This document shows positions 19,158 through 28,633 of a stretch of DNA of 64,000 nt, in pieces. Made by a program: the position numbers and the translations under genes. The stretch is from Lachnospiraceae bacterium (GTDB taxonomy: Bacteria; Bacillota; Clostridia; Lachnospirales; Lachnospiraceae), in assembly GCA_910574185.1 (NCBI GenBank), contig CAJSZQ010000005.1:1-64000 (forward strand), in the 5' to 3' direction. Position 1 is the first letter of the stretch, and the number at the start of each line of letters is the position of its first letter. Below the pieces are notes generated by a model that saw nothing but the letters and a program-made list of their open reading frames with translations, was not told where the DNA came from and made no database searches.

Positions 19158-20135
19158 TTATGACCTTCTTACAAGTGTAACCACAACTCTGCGATAAGGT
19201 TCCTCACCTTCGCTATGGGTTGTTATATTTTTCTCTCCCTGAAGTGCAGAATGTATAATTCTTCTCTCATATGGATTCATCGGTTCTAACGATACAGCTC
19301 TTCTCGTTTTCCTTACCTTATGTGCAATATTTTTCGCAAGATTCTCTAACGTCTCTTTTCTTCTTCTTCTGTAATCTTCTGTATCAAGTTTAACTCTCAC
19401 ATAACCGTTCTGCATCTTATTAGCAACACGATTCGTAAGATATTGAAGAGAATCAAGAGTCTGACCACGTTTTCCTATGAGTATGCCCATATTATCTCCG
19501 TTCATCTCAATATTCAACGCGCCTTCTTCATCAATAACAGAGGTAAGAGTAACTTCCATTCCCATAGCCGCCATAACACTATTCAAAAATTCCTCGCATG
19601 CCTTAACCGTCGCATCTTCAACCTTGGCCAGTTCAACCTCTTTGCGCTCAGAAACAGGTTTAACATTTTTTTCGATTCGTTCGACCTTCTCCTCTTTCTC
19701 TTCTTTAATTGGAGCAGGACTAACTTCTAATTTCTCTTCTTGTTTTACTTCAGGCTTGACTTCTTTTCTTTGCTTATTACGATTCCTGTCTCTATTATAC
19801 TTGTCTTTCTTTTTTCTATTTTCTCTATTATCTTTATTTTCTCTGTTAACGCGACTATCTTTCACATGCTTGTTCTCTTTATAAGAATCCTCAATAGAAG
19901 ACTCCTTCACTCCTTTTACGGCATCTGAAAAATCAATTACCGGCTCTTCTATTTCCCTCTTTGTAATCTTACGACGAGCTTTAATTACCGCCTGTTTCAT
20001 TCCAATTCCAAAAAATCCAGCGCTTCCCTTTTCAATGACATCATAATCAAGCTGGTCGCTTGTCACACCAAGTTGTACCAAAGCCTCCGTAATTGCATCA
20101 TCTAATGTTTTCGCAGATACTGTAATCTCTTCCAT
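19158..20135 (-). CDS. jag: RNA-binding protein Jag/KhpB (SpoIIIJ-associated)
   Basis: A 325-residue RNA-binding protein. Residues 1-50 are the Jag-N domain (ITVSAKTLDDAITEALVQLG, EKGSAGFFGIGMKQA). Residues ~65-175 are a highly charged, repetitive linker rich in K, R, E and N. A KH domain with the GxxG-type loop IGKRGQTLDSLQYL follows, then an R3H domain with RRAVSLEPMNPYERRIIHSAL. The linker is long for the family. It is encoded directly after yidC, as in most Firmicutes. It probably binds sRNAs or mRNAs together with KhpA and affects cell elongation; that role is known from other Firmicutes. Confidence 0.93.
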   Translation of the reverse strand: MEEITVSAKTLDDAITEALVQLGVTSDQLDYDVIEKGSAGFFGIGMKQAVIKARRKITKREIEEPVIDFSDAVKGVKESSIEDSYKENKHVKDSRVNRENKDNRENRKKKDKYNRDRNRNKQRKEVKPEVKQEEKLEVSPAPIKEEKEEKVERIEKNVKPVSERKEVELAKVEDATVKACEEFLNSVMAAMGMEVTLTSVIDEEGALNIEMNGDNMGILIGKRGQTLDSLQYLTNRVANKMQNGYVRVKLDTEDYRRRRKETLENLAKNIAHKVRKTRRAVSLEPMNPYERRIIHSALQGEKNITTHSEGEEPYRRVVVTLVRRS

Positions 20136-20181
20136 TGTTTATTTAACCTCCTAATATCAACCAGAAACTACACTTGTCAAA

Positions 20182-21243
20182 CTATCTCTTATTTTCATTG
20201 TAATCTTTAACCATATTCGCTTTGGCTGAAAGACTTCCTGGCTTTGCCTTGCTTCTTTGTTCTTCTGCCCTTCTAATCTTGTCGTTTTTCTCTGACTGAG
20301 ACGTAATCTCTATCTTTGCGGATGATGAGATAGATCTTGTATTTGTCTGTGCCATAGCATGAATCTTCTCAGCCTTTTCACCACGTTTTTGACGCTTCTT
20401 TGCCGCCTTTTCTTTATTCTTTTCAATCAATTCTTCCGGAGAAATATCCCTCAAATATTTATTGACAAAAACAGTTTGAATACAACGTATCACAGCGCTC
20501 AATATCCAGTATAAGCCAATACCTGCCGATAGAGAATAAACCATCCACAGTGAAAACAGAGGCATCATAATATTCATAGACTTCATAGTTCCAGCCATCG
20601 GATTATCCTTATCAATCTGCTGTCCGGAAACTGCCTGAGACAATTTCACGCTGCCATACTGAGTAATGGCTGAAATTACAGGTAATGCAATACATGTCAC
20701 AATAATAAGCGCTGGCGCAGTATCAAAGGTATCTCTTGCATTCATAATCTGCGATGGCGACATCGTAACATCTGGTATCGTCAGAAATGCCTTAACATCT
20801 GCAACCGCACTTTTAATAGACGGCACATACCTCTCCATATCATAAATAACCGGATACAGAGCAAAAAGAAGCGGCATCTGAATCAACAACGGAAGGCATC
20901 CTCCTGTCATGGACGTTCCATATTTATCATAGATCTGCTGCACCTCTTCCTGCTGTTTCATCATAGATGCCTGATCTCTTTTATTCTTATATTTTTTCTG
21001 AACTGCCTGAACTTCAGGATTTATCAAAGCCATAAGCTTCGAACTTCTCTGCTGCTTAATCGTAAGCGGAAGCATAAGCGTATATACGATAATCGTATAT
21101 ATCACAATCGACCATCCAATTAATCCATGATCGGATGGAAGTAAATTATTCAGAGTATCATATATAAGGTTCATAACCTTACCTAATACCCACGCAATCT
21201 GACCGATTATCGGCCAATCTGCGGCTGTTAATAAAGTACCCAT
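20182..21243 (-). CDS. yidC: membrane protein insertase YidC (OxaA/SpoIIIJ type)
   Basis: A 353-residue insertase with five transmembrane segments in the Gram-positive layout (no large periplasmic domain). Landmarks are GWSIVIYTIIVYTLMLPLTIKQQRSS in the first core helix region, the cytoplasmic hairpin NPEVQAVQKKYKNKRD and GGCLPLLIQMPLLFALYPV. The tail is basic and rich in K/R. No lipobox is seen at the N-terminus. The ATG at 21243 has GGAGG upstream; the longer frame reads into yidD. yidD ends 1 bp before this start. Confidence 0.95.
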   Translation of the reverse strand: MGTLLTAADWPIIGQIAWVLGKVMNLIYDTLNNLLPSDHGLIGWSIVIYTIIVYTLMLPLTIKQQRSSKLMALINPEVQAVQKKYKNKRDQASMMKQQEEVQQIYDKYGTSMTGGCLPLLIQMPLLFALYPVIYDMERYVPSIKSAVADVKAFLTIPDVTMSPSQIMNARDTFDTAPALIIVTCIALPVISAITQYGSVKLSQAVSGQQIDKDNPMAGTMKSMNIMMPLFSLWMVYSLSAGIGLYWILSAVIRCIQTVFVNKYLRDISPEELIEKNKEKAAKKRQKRGEKAEKIHAMAQTNTRSISSSAKIEITSQSEKNDKIRRAEEQRSKAKPGSLSAKANMVKDYNENKR

Positions 21244-21244
21244 A

Positions 21245-21499
21245 TTAATTCCTCCGTTTGTGGTACTGGATATGCCTGTCCTTCTTTTCAGGAACCGGAT
21301 CACATCCTCCTTTTGAAAATGGATTGCATCTTAATATCCTCCATACAGCCAGACCTGTTCCTTTTAAAGCACCAAATCTCTCTATTGCTTCTAACGCATA
21401 CTTAGAACATGTTGGGAAATATTTACAGCTTGAATAGCCCTTCATTGGAGATAAATATTTCTGATAAAATCTGACCAGCCACAATAAAATATTCTTCAC
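21245..21499 (-). CDS. yidD: membrane protein insertion efficiency factor YidD
   Basis: An 84-residue protein with the invariant YidD features: an amphipathic N-terminus ([15 protein letters not shown]) and three cysteines in [15 protein letters not shown] and [18 protein letters not shown] choose the GTG at 21499, which has GGAG 9 nt upstream and gives the family-standard opening MKNILLWL. A TTG at 21514 directly after the rnpA stop would add five residues. It lies in the conserved order rpmH-rnpA-yidD-yidC. Confidence 0.93.
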   Translation of the reverse strand: MKNILLWLVRFYQKYLSPMKGYSSCKYFPTCSKYALEAIERFGALKGTGLAVWRILRCNPFSKGGCDPVPEKKDRHIQYHKRRN

Positions 21500-21514
21500 A
21501 CTATGCAACTCCAA

Positions 21515-21853
21515 TTAGCCGTCAATTATCCTCTGAAGATTCCCTAAATGAATAAGCGCGCTTTCTATCTCTCGAAAGCTTCGCCCATTTGCTCCAATTC
21601 TGGAAATAATCACAATATCATATCCACATAGAAATTTATCTTCATTCAACCGATAGCTCTCTCTTATTAATCTTGTTATGCGATGTCTTACAATACTATT
21701 ACCAATTTTTTTACTTACTGAAATTCCTACTCTGTTCTTATTTAAATCATTATTCATGACATACATTACCAAATATCGATTTGCATAAGATTTACCCTGT
21801 TGATAAACATTTCGGAAATCTCTGTTCTTTTTCAATGATTCAGAAAAATTCAT
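21515..21853 (-). CDS. rnpA: ribonuclease P protein component
   Basis: A 112-residue protein subunit of RNase P that helps the catalytic RNA bind pre-tRNA leaders. The opening SLKKNRDFRNVYQQGKSY and the RNA-binding helix with VGISVSKKIGNSIVRHRITR are the family signatures. It is followed directly by yidD and preceded by rpmH at a distance of 54 bp. Confidence 0.96.
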   Translation of the reverse strand: MNFSESLKKNRDFRNVYQQGKSYANRYLVMYVMNNDLNKNRVGISVSKKIGNSIVRHRITRLIRESYRLNEDKFLCGYDIVIISRIGANGRSFREIESALIHLGNLQRIIDG

Positions 21854-21907
21854 ATTACTTCTCTTTAACTATAGAATAATAGAAGAAAAGGTCACAATAC
21901 ATGCGAC

Positions 21908-22042
21908 CTAAGCTGATAATCTTTTTCTTCCTTTTAATCTTCTGCTTGCAAGTACTTTTCTTCCCCCTGCAGTCTTCATTCTTGCACGGAAACCATGAAC
22001 CTTTGCTCTTTGCCTCTTCTTTGGCTGGAATGTCATTTTCAT
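21908..22042 (-). CDS. rpmH: 50S ribosomal protein L34
   Basis: A 44-residue protein, [20 protein letters not shown]..., which continues with the [18 protein letters not shown] end typical of L34. GGGAGGTGG lies upstream of the ATG at 22042. A longer overlapping open frame on the same strand is a shadow. It is the first gene of the rpmH-rnpA-yidD-yidC-jag cluster, divergent from dnaA. Confidence 0.97.
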   Translation of the reverse strand: MKMTFQPKKRQRAKVHGFRARMKTAGGRKVLASRRLKGRKRLSA

Positions 22043-22209
22043 TGATATCCACCTCCCTTTTATGATACAATTTATATCATTTTATTATTATTTACATTTC
22101 TAAAGACATCGTATCAATTATATTAAAAATTATGCATTAAGTCAAGCTAAAATTGCTACTGTTCACAAGCAATCCATAACAGTTCACTATTACAGAATCC
22201 ATCTCATAG

Positions 22210-22447
22210 TTACTGTTCACAGGTCATTTGGTAAACAGTGGATTGAATCAGGAGCATGTCTCAAAGCAGACAATTCAGGAGTGTTTTTCATGGAATTGAA
22301 ATAACAGCTTATGCAGGCTTAGACGCGAAGGCTTTCCTGAGCGGCTTAGTCTGCGTTAGCTGATAGTTCAATGGAATGTTACTCCGTCTGCTTTGAGACA
22401 CGCTCCTGATTCAACCCGCGTCCGGCAGGCGACGTGTGAACAGTAAC
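22210..22447. repeat. 238-bp foldback element, copy 2 (inverted relative to copy 1)
   Basis: It starts GTTACTGTTCAC and ends GTGAACAGTAAC, a perfect 12-bp terminal inverted repeat. Internal arms run from GGATTGAATCAGGAGC to GCTCCTGATTCAACC. Read on the other strand it matches 13860-14098 over much of its length, with CCTGATTCAA, CAGGAAAGCCTTC and TTCAATTCCATGAAAA-type blocks in the same order. It has no coding capacity. Confidence 0.85.
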
Positions 22448-22550
22448 ATATATTATATAAGGAAGTAACTATTATTTTTCATTGCCTTAATATCTCTTTT
22501 GATGTAAAATAAGATAAAGTGGATTTTTATACCCATATAAATTCATTATG

Positions 22551-22572
22551 ATTGAACAAGTAAATGTTCAAT
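22551..22572. promoter_or_regulatory. inverted repeat just upstream of dnaA
   Basis: A perfect 8-bp inverted repeat, ATTGAACA-AGTAAA-TGTTCAAT, ending 35 bp before the dnaA start. It looks like an operator for a dimeric repressor. The identity of the binder is unknown. Confidence 0.45.
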
Positions 22573-22607
22573 AACATACAATAAAGAGATATAGGAGTTA
22601 GAGTACA

Positions 22608-23984
22608 ATGAACGTTGTGGAAGAAAAATGGCCTGATATAATTGAACATCTGCGTGTAGAACATGAACTATCCAATATTTCTTTCTCAACCTGGATTCAG
22701 CCATTGAAAGTATTTAATGTGATAGATAATACCGTATATATCCTTGTCAAAATGAATGCCAGTGTAGATTACATTGAGAAGAAGTACTCTCTTCCCCTTA
22801 AAGTATGTATTGCAGAAATTACAGGAATTGAATATAATATTATATTTTTATCAGAAGATGATGAGAGAATGGACGAGCTTAAGAAGATATCCATTCAGTC
22901 TACGAAGGGTAAAAAAACCCGCTCGGCAGCAGAAAAAGCCGGCCTGAATCCAAAATACATCTTCGATACATTTGTAGTCGGGAACAATAATGAATTTGCA
23001 CATGCCGCTTCACTGGCAGTTTCTGAATCTCCAGGAGAAGTATATAATCCTCTTTTCCTATATGGAGGAGTGGGACTGGGCAAAACTCATTTAATGCATT
23101 CCATAGCACATTTCATTCTAGACTACAATCCAAATAAGAAGGTTGTCTATGTTACAAGCGAAACCTTTACCAACGAACTGATTCACGCATTGAAGAACGG
23201 AAAAGAGTCTTCTATGGCCGATTTTCGTGAAAAGTACAGATATAACGACGTTCTTCTGATTGATGATATTCAGTTCATCATAGGAAAAGAAAGTACGCAG
23301 GAAGAGTTTTTTCATACGTTTAACCACCTGCACGCCTCTGGCAAGCAGATTATTATTTCCAGCGACCGTCCCCCAAAAGATATTGAGACTTTGGAAGCAA
23401 GACTTCGCACCCGATTTGAATGGGGTCTGTTAGCAGATATGTCTGCTCCTGACTTTGAAACCAGAATGGCGATTCTACAAAAGAAAATTGAATTAGAACA
23501 TTTAGAGCATTACCATATTCCCAACGGAGTTCTGGAATATATCGCTGAGAATGTCAAGAACAATATCAGAGAATTAGAAGGAGCCTTGAATAAGTTAATT
23601 GCACTTTACAAATTAAAGAGCAATAACGAGGAAATTGATATTAATCTGGCTGCAGAAGCTATGAAAGATATCATTTCTTCCAGAAATAATCGAGAAGTAA
23701 CTCCAGAATTAATCCTTGATATTGTCTCCGATCACTTCGGAGTTTCCATTTCCGATTTAAAAAGCAATAAAAGATCCAATGAAATTGTTGTACCAAGGCA
23801 GATTATTATGTATCTTTGCAGAAAGATGACAACTGTACCTCTTAAATCGATTGGAATATTACTCGGCGGCAAGAATCACTCAACCATCAAACATGGAATC
23901 GAAAAGATTGAGAGAGAATTTAATGAAGATGAACAACTTGCCAACTCAATAGAAATTATCAAGAAAAAAATAAGTCCATTATAA
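22608..23984 (+). CDS. dnaA: chromosomal replication initiator protein DnaA
   Basis: A 458-residue AAA+ initiator. Domain I opens with VEEKWPDIIEHLRVEHELSN. Domain III has Walker A GGVGLGKT at 153-160 and Walker B VLLIDDIQF at ~215-223. Domain IV carries the DnaA-box-binding signature GGKNHSTIKHG at 420-430. AGGAG lies upstream of the ATG. It is the first gene of the dnaA-dnaN-S4-recF-gyrB-gyrA arm. The following 294-bp gap holds probable DnaA boxes. Confidence 0.98.
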   Translation: MNVVEEKWPDIIEHLRVEHELSNISFSTWIQPLKVFNVIDNTVYILVKMNASVDYIEKKYSLPLKVCIAEITGIEYNIIFLSEDDERMDELKKISIQSTKGKKTRSAAEKAGLNPKYIFDTFVVGNNNEFAHAASLAVSESPGEVYNPLFLYGGVGLGKTHLMHSIAHFILDYNPNKKVVYVTSETFTNELIHALKNGKESSMADFREKYRYNDVLLIDDIQFIIGKESTQEEFFHTFNHLHASGKQIIISSDRPPKDIETLEARLRTRFEWGLLADMSAPDFETRMAILQKKIELEHLEHYHIPNGVLEYIAENVKNNIRELEGALNKLIALYKLKSNNEEIDINLAAEAMKDIISSRNNREVTPELILDIVSDHFGVSISDLKSNKRSNEIVVPRQIIMYLCRKMTTVPLKSIGILLGGKNHSTIKHGIEKIEREFNEDEQLANSIEIIKKKISPL

Positions 23985-24091
23985 AGAAATAAATTAGTTT
24001 ACTTTTATAATTGTTCATAACTTTTATGATAAGTATGTTGATAAGTCGTGATAACTTTTTTATAACTTTGTCTGACCAATAAACAAAAAAG

Positions 24092-24100
24092 TTGTCCACA
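24092..24100 (+). promoter_or_regulatory. DnaA-box-like nonamer
   Basis: TTGTCCACA, one mismatch to the TTATCCACA consensus. Confidence 0.6.
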
Positions 24101-24179
24101 ATTCATTGACAAACTATTTTGTTACTTTCCACAGATTTATTTTCATCTGTTTTAGCGATAAAATAAGGGATTAAGAGGG

Positions 24180-24188
24180 TTATCCACC
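24180..24188 (+). promoter_or_regulatory. DnaA-box-like nonamer
   Basis: TTATCCACC, one mismatch to the TTATCCACA consensus. Confidence 0.6.
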
Positions 24189-24278
24189 TATCAACAGTCC
24201 CTACTACTAATACTACTGAAATTATTTTATATATTTATACATTTTTGACTTACTATTTTAGTGAAGGGAGTTTTCAAC

Positions 24279-25385
24279 ATGAAAATTATATGTAACAAAT
24301 CGAATCTGGCAAAAGGAGTCAGCATCGTTTCAAAAGCAGTTCCATCTAAAACCACCATGTCTATTTTGGAATGTATATTAATTGACGCTACTTTAGATAC
24401 AATTAAGTTGACTGCGAATGATATGGAACTTGGTATTCAAACAGAAATAGATGGCGAGATTATTAATCATGGTATGATAGCGATAGACGCGCGTATTTTT
24501 TCTGAAATCGTTAGAAAGCTTCCTGATAATGAAGTTACAATCGAGACTGATGATAATTATCAGGTTACTATCGTATGTGAAAAAGCCAAATTTAATATTG
24601 CAGCAAAGCCGGGAGATGATTTTACTTATCTTCCAATGATAGAGAGGGAACAAACGATTACTCTGTCTCAGTTTACGTTAAAAGAGGTTATCAGACAAAC
24701 CATCTTCTCCATCGCCGATAATGAGAGTAACAAATTAATGACAGGAGAATTATTTGAGATTAATCAGAATATTCTTCGTGTTATATCTTTGGACGGACAC
24801 AGAATTTCGATAAGAAAAATCGAATTGAATGAAAACTATGAACATCAGAAAATTGTTGTACCTGGAAAGACGCTGATTGAAATCAGTAAAATACTTTCTG
24901 GTGAAACAGATAAATATGTTTCCATTTATTTTACAAGAAATCATATATTATTTGAGTTTGAAAAGACAATTGTGGTATCAAGATTGATTGAAGGAGATTA
25001 CTTCCGTATTGACCAGATGTTGTCGAGTGATTATGATACTAAAGTAAGAATTAATAAAAAAGAGTTCCTAAGTTGTATAGACAGGGCTACTCTTCTTGTA
25101 AAAGAGGGAGACAAAAAGCCAATTATTATCAACATTATGGATGAGGTAATGGAATTGAAGATTAAATCTCAGCTTGGTTCTATGAACGAGGATATTTATA
25201 TTACCAAAGAGGGGAAGGATCTTCTGATTGGATTTAATCCCAAGTTTTTGATTGACGCCCTTCGGGTTATAGATGACGAAGAAGTAGAACTTTACTTAAT
25301 GAATGCGAAGTCGCCATGTTTTATTAAGGATGAAACTGAGAAGTATATTTATCTGATTCTTCCAGTTAATTTTAATGTGATATAG
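24279..25385 (+). CDS. dnaN: DNA polymerase III beta subunit (sliding clamp)
   Basis: A 368-residue clamp with three repeated clamp folds. It opens MKIICNKSNLAKGVSIVSKA and has the typical blocks TIKLTANDMELGIQT and FNIAAKPGDDFTYLP. It tethers DNA polymerase III to the template. The start at 24279 lies 8 nt after AGGGAG, and the upstream in-frame start is rejected. It ends IYLILPVNFNVI, close to the usual clamp C-terminus. An S4-domain gene follows 14 bp later. Confidence 0.97.
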   Translation: MKIICNKSNLAKGVSIVSKAVPSKTTMSILECILIDATLDTIKLTANDMELGIQTEIDGEIINHGMIAIDARIFSEIVRKLPDNEVTIETDDNYQVTIVCEKAKFNIAAKPGDDFTYLPMIEREQTITLSQFTLKEVIRQTIFSIADNESNKLMTGELFEINQNILRVISLDGHRISIRKIELNENYEHQKIVVPGKTLIEISKILSGETDKYVSIYFTRNHILFEFEKTIVVSRLIEGDYFRIDQMLSSDYDTKVRINKKEFLSCIDRATLLVKEGDKKPIIINIMDEVMELKIKSQLGSMNEDIYITKEGKDLLIGFNPKFLIDALRVIDDEEVELYLMNAKSPCFIKDETEKYIYLILPVNFNVI

Positions 25386-25399
25386 TCAGGAGAATAGTT

Positions 25400-25609
25400 A
25401 TGGAAGTCGTTAAATTAAGAGATGAGTATATTAAATTAGGACAGGCTTTAAAAGCGGCGGGTGTTGTTGAAACAGGTTCGGATGCGAAGGAAGTAATTGC
25501 AAAAGGAGCTGTGACTGTGAACGGAGAAGTAGATTTGCGCCGGGGAAGAAAGCTTTACGGCGGAGATATTGTTGTTTTTCATGGAGAAGAAATAAAAATT
25601 GAAGATTAA
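25400..25609 (+). CDS. S4-domain RNA-binding protein (YaaA/RlbA-like)
   Basis: A 69-residue S4 domain protein, about the size of B. subtilis YaaA/RlbA. The core EYIKLGQALKAAGVVETGSDAKEVI...GAVTVNGEVDLRRGRKLYGGD is the S4 fold. It always sits between dnaN and recF in this gene order and has been linked to ribosome assembly in related bacteria. Its end overlaps the recF start by 11 bp. Confidence 0.92.
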   Translation: MEVVKLRDEYIKLGQALKAAGVVETGSDAKEVIAKGAVTVNGEVDLRRGRKLYGGDIVVFHGEEIKIED

Positions 25610-26684
25610 TTCTTTAAAATTAAAAAACTTTAGAAATTATGATTTATTGTCTTTGAATCTGAATCCGGCAACAAATATTTTCTATGGAGATAATGCGCAG
25701 GGAAAGACAAATATTCTGGAATCTATCTACCTCTGTGGGACTTCAAAGTCTCACAGAGGTACAAAAGATAAGGATATGATTTTATTTGGACAGGAAGAAT
25801 CCCATATAGAAGCTGTTGTTGATAAAAGAGGAATTTTATATCAGATTGATATGCATTTGAAAAAAAATAAACCAAAAGGAATTGCAATCAATCATATCCC
25901 GATAAGAAAAGCCAGTGAGTTATTTGGTATTTTGAATGTTGTTTTTTTTTCTCCCGAAGACTTGAATATTATTAAAAACGGACCGTCCGAGAGAAGAAGA
26001 TTTGTGGATATGGAATTGTCTCAGATTAGCCGGCTTTATCTGAATAATTTGTCAAACTATCATCGAATTATCAATCAAAGAAATCGTTTGTTAAAAGATA
26101 TATACTATAATGACAGCTTAAGAGAAACACTGGATATTTGGGATATGCAGATGGTAGATTACGGCGGTAAAATCATAGAAGAAAGAAAAAAGTTTATTAA
26201 ACAAGTAAATGAAATAATTTCTAAAATTCATAAAAAGATAACTGGAAACAGAGAAGATATAGAAGTAATCTATGAACCGAATACCGGAACCGAGCCTTTT
26301 GAAGATGTACTGAAGAAATACAGAGAAAGGGATTTGAAGATGATGAGTACATCGTCCGGACCTCACAGGGACGATATATGCTTTAAGGTAAATGGAATAG
26401 ATATCCGAAAATTCGGTTCTCAGGGACAGCAAAGAACTGCCGCATTGTCTTTGAAATTATCGGAAATAGAGCTCATGACACAGATTACAAAGGATAAACC
26501 GATACTTTTACTTGACGATGTGTTGTCTGAACTTGATAAACATAGGCAAAACTATTTATTAGATAGTATTGATGAGATACAGACGCTAATTACCTGTACA
26601 GGTGTGGATGAGTTTGTGAATCATCGTTTTTCTATAAACAAGATATTTTATGTTCATAAGGGTAAGGTAGTAAAAGAAAACTAG
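25599..26684 (+). CDS. recF: DNA replication and repair protein RecF
   Basis: A 361-residue SMC-like ATPase for gap repair and RecA loading. Walker A is YGDNAQGKTNILE, the ABC signature is FGSQGQQRTAALSLKL, and Walker B is PILLLDDVLSELD. The start is a TTG that overlaps the end of the S4 gene and gives the family opening MKINSLKLKNFRNY. GGAGAAG lies about a dozen bases upstream. gyrB begins 10 bp after its stop. Confidence 0.96.
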   Translation: MKINSLKLKNFRNYDLLSLNLNPATNIFYGDNAQGKTNILESIYLCGTSKSHRGTKDKDMILFGQEESHIEAVVDKRGILYQIDMHLKKNKPKGIAINHIPIRKASELFGILNVVFFSPEDLNIIKNGPSERRRFVDMELSQISRLYLNNLSNYHRIINQRNRLLKDIYYNDSLRETLDIWDMQMVDYGGKIIEERKKFIKQVNEIISKIHKKITGNREDIEVIYEPNTGTEPFEDVLKKYRERDLKMMSTSSGPHRDDICFKVNGIDIRKFGSQGQQRTAALSLKLSEIELMTQITKDKPILLLDDVLSELDKHRQNYLLDSIDEIQTLITCTGVDEFVNHRFSINKIFYVHKGKVVKEN

Positions 26685-28625
<1,941 letters not shown>

Positions 28626-28633
28626 GAGGAATT

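Larger units (their letters stand above)
22043..22607. other. rpmH-dnaA divergent intergenic region
   Basis: 565 bp with no gene. It holds foldback copy 2 (22210-22447), degenerate partial copies of its ends (for example CTACTGTTCAC near 22155 and TAACAGTTCAC near 22175) and a palindrome before dnaA. I find no perfect DnaA box in it, though degenerate boxes may exist. Confidence 0.7.
23985..24278. other. dnaA-dnaN intergenic region, likely part of oriC
   Basis: 294 bp, AT-rich, with DnaA-box-like nonamers TTGTCCACA (24092-24100) and TTATCCACC (24180-24188), each one mismatch from TTATCCACA. Other weaker candidates, such as TTCCACAGA near 24127, are nearby. In Firmicutes the origin commonly includes this gap, so this is the best oriC candidate in the window. 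Confidence 0.65.

Noticed and set aside
19477-19884. Ser/Leu-rich plus-strand open frame over jag
   Set aside because: It is antisense to the charged linker of Jag, whose codon bias (AAA/GAA) gives TTT/TTC on the other strand.
21855-22070. 71-residue open frame on the minus strand over rpmH
   Set aside because: It overlaps the clear L34 gene in another frame and has no family features.
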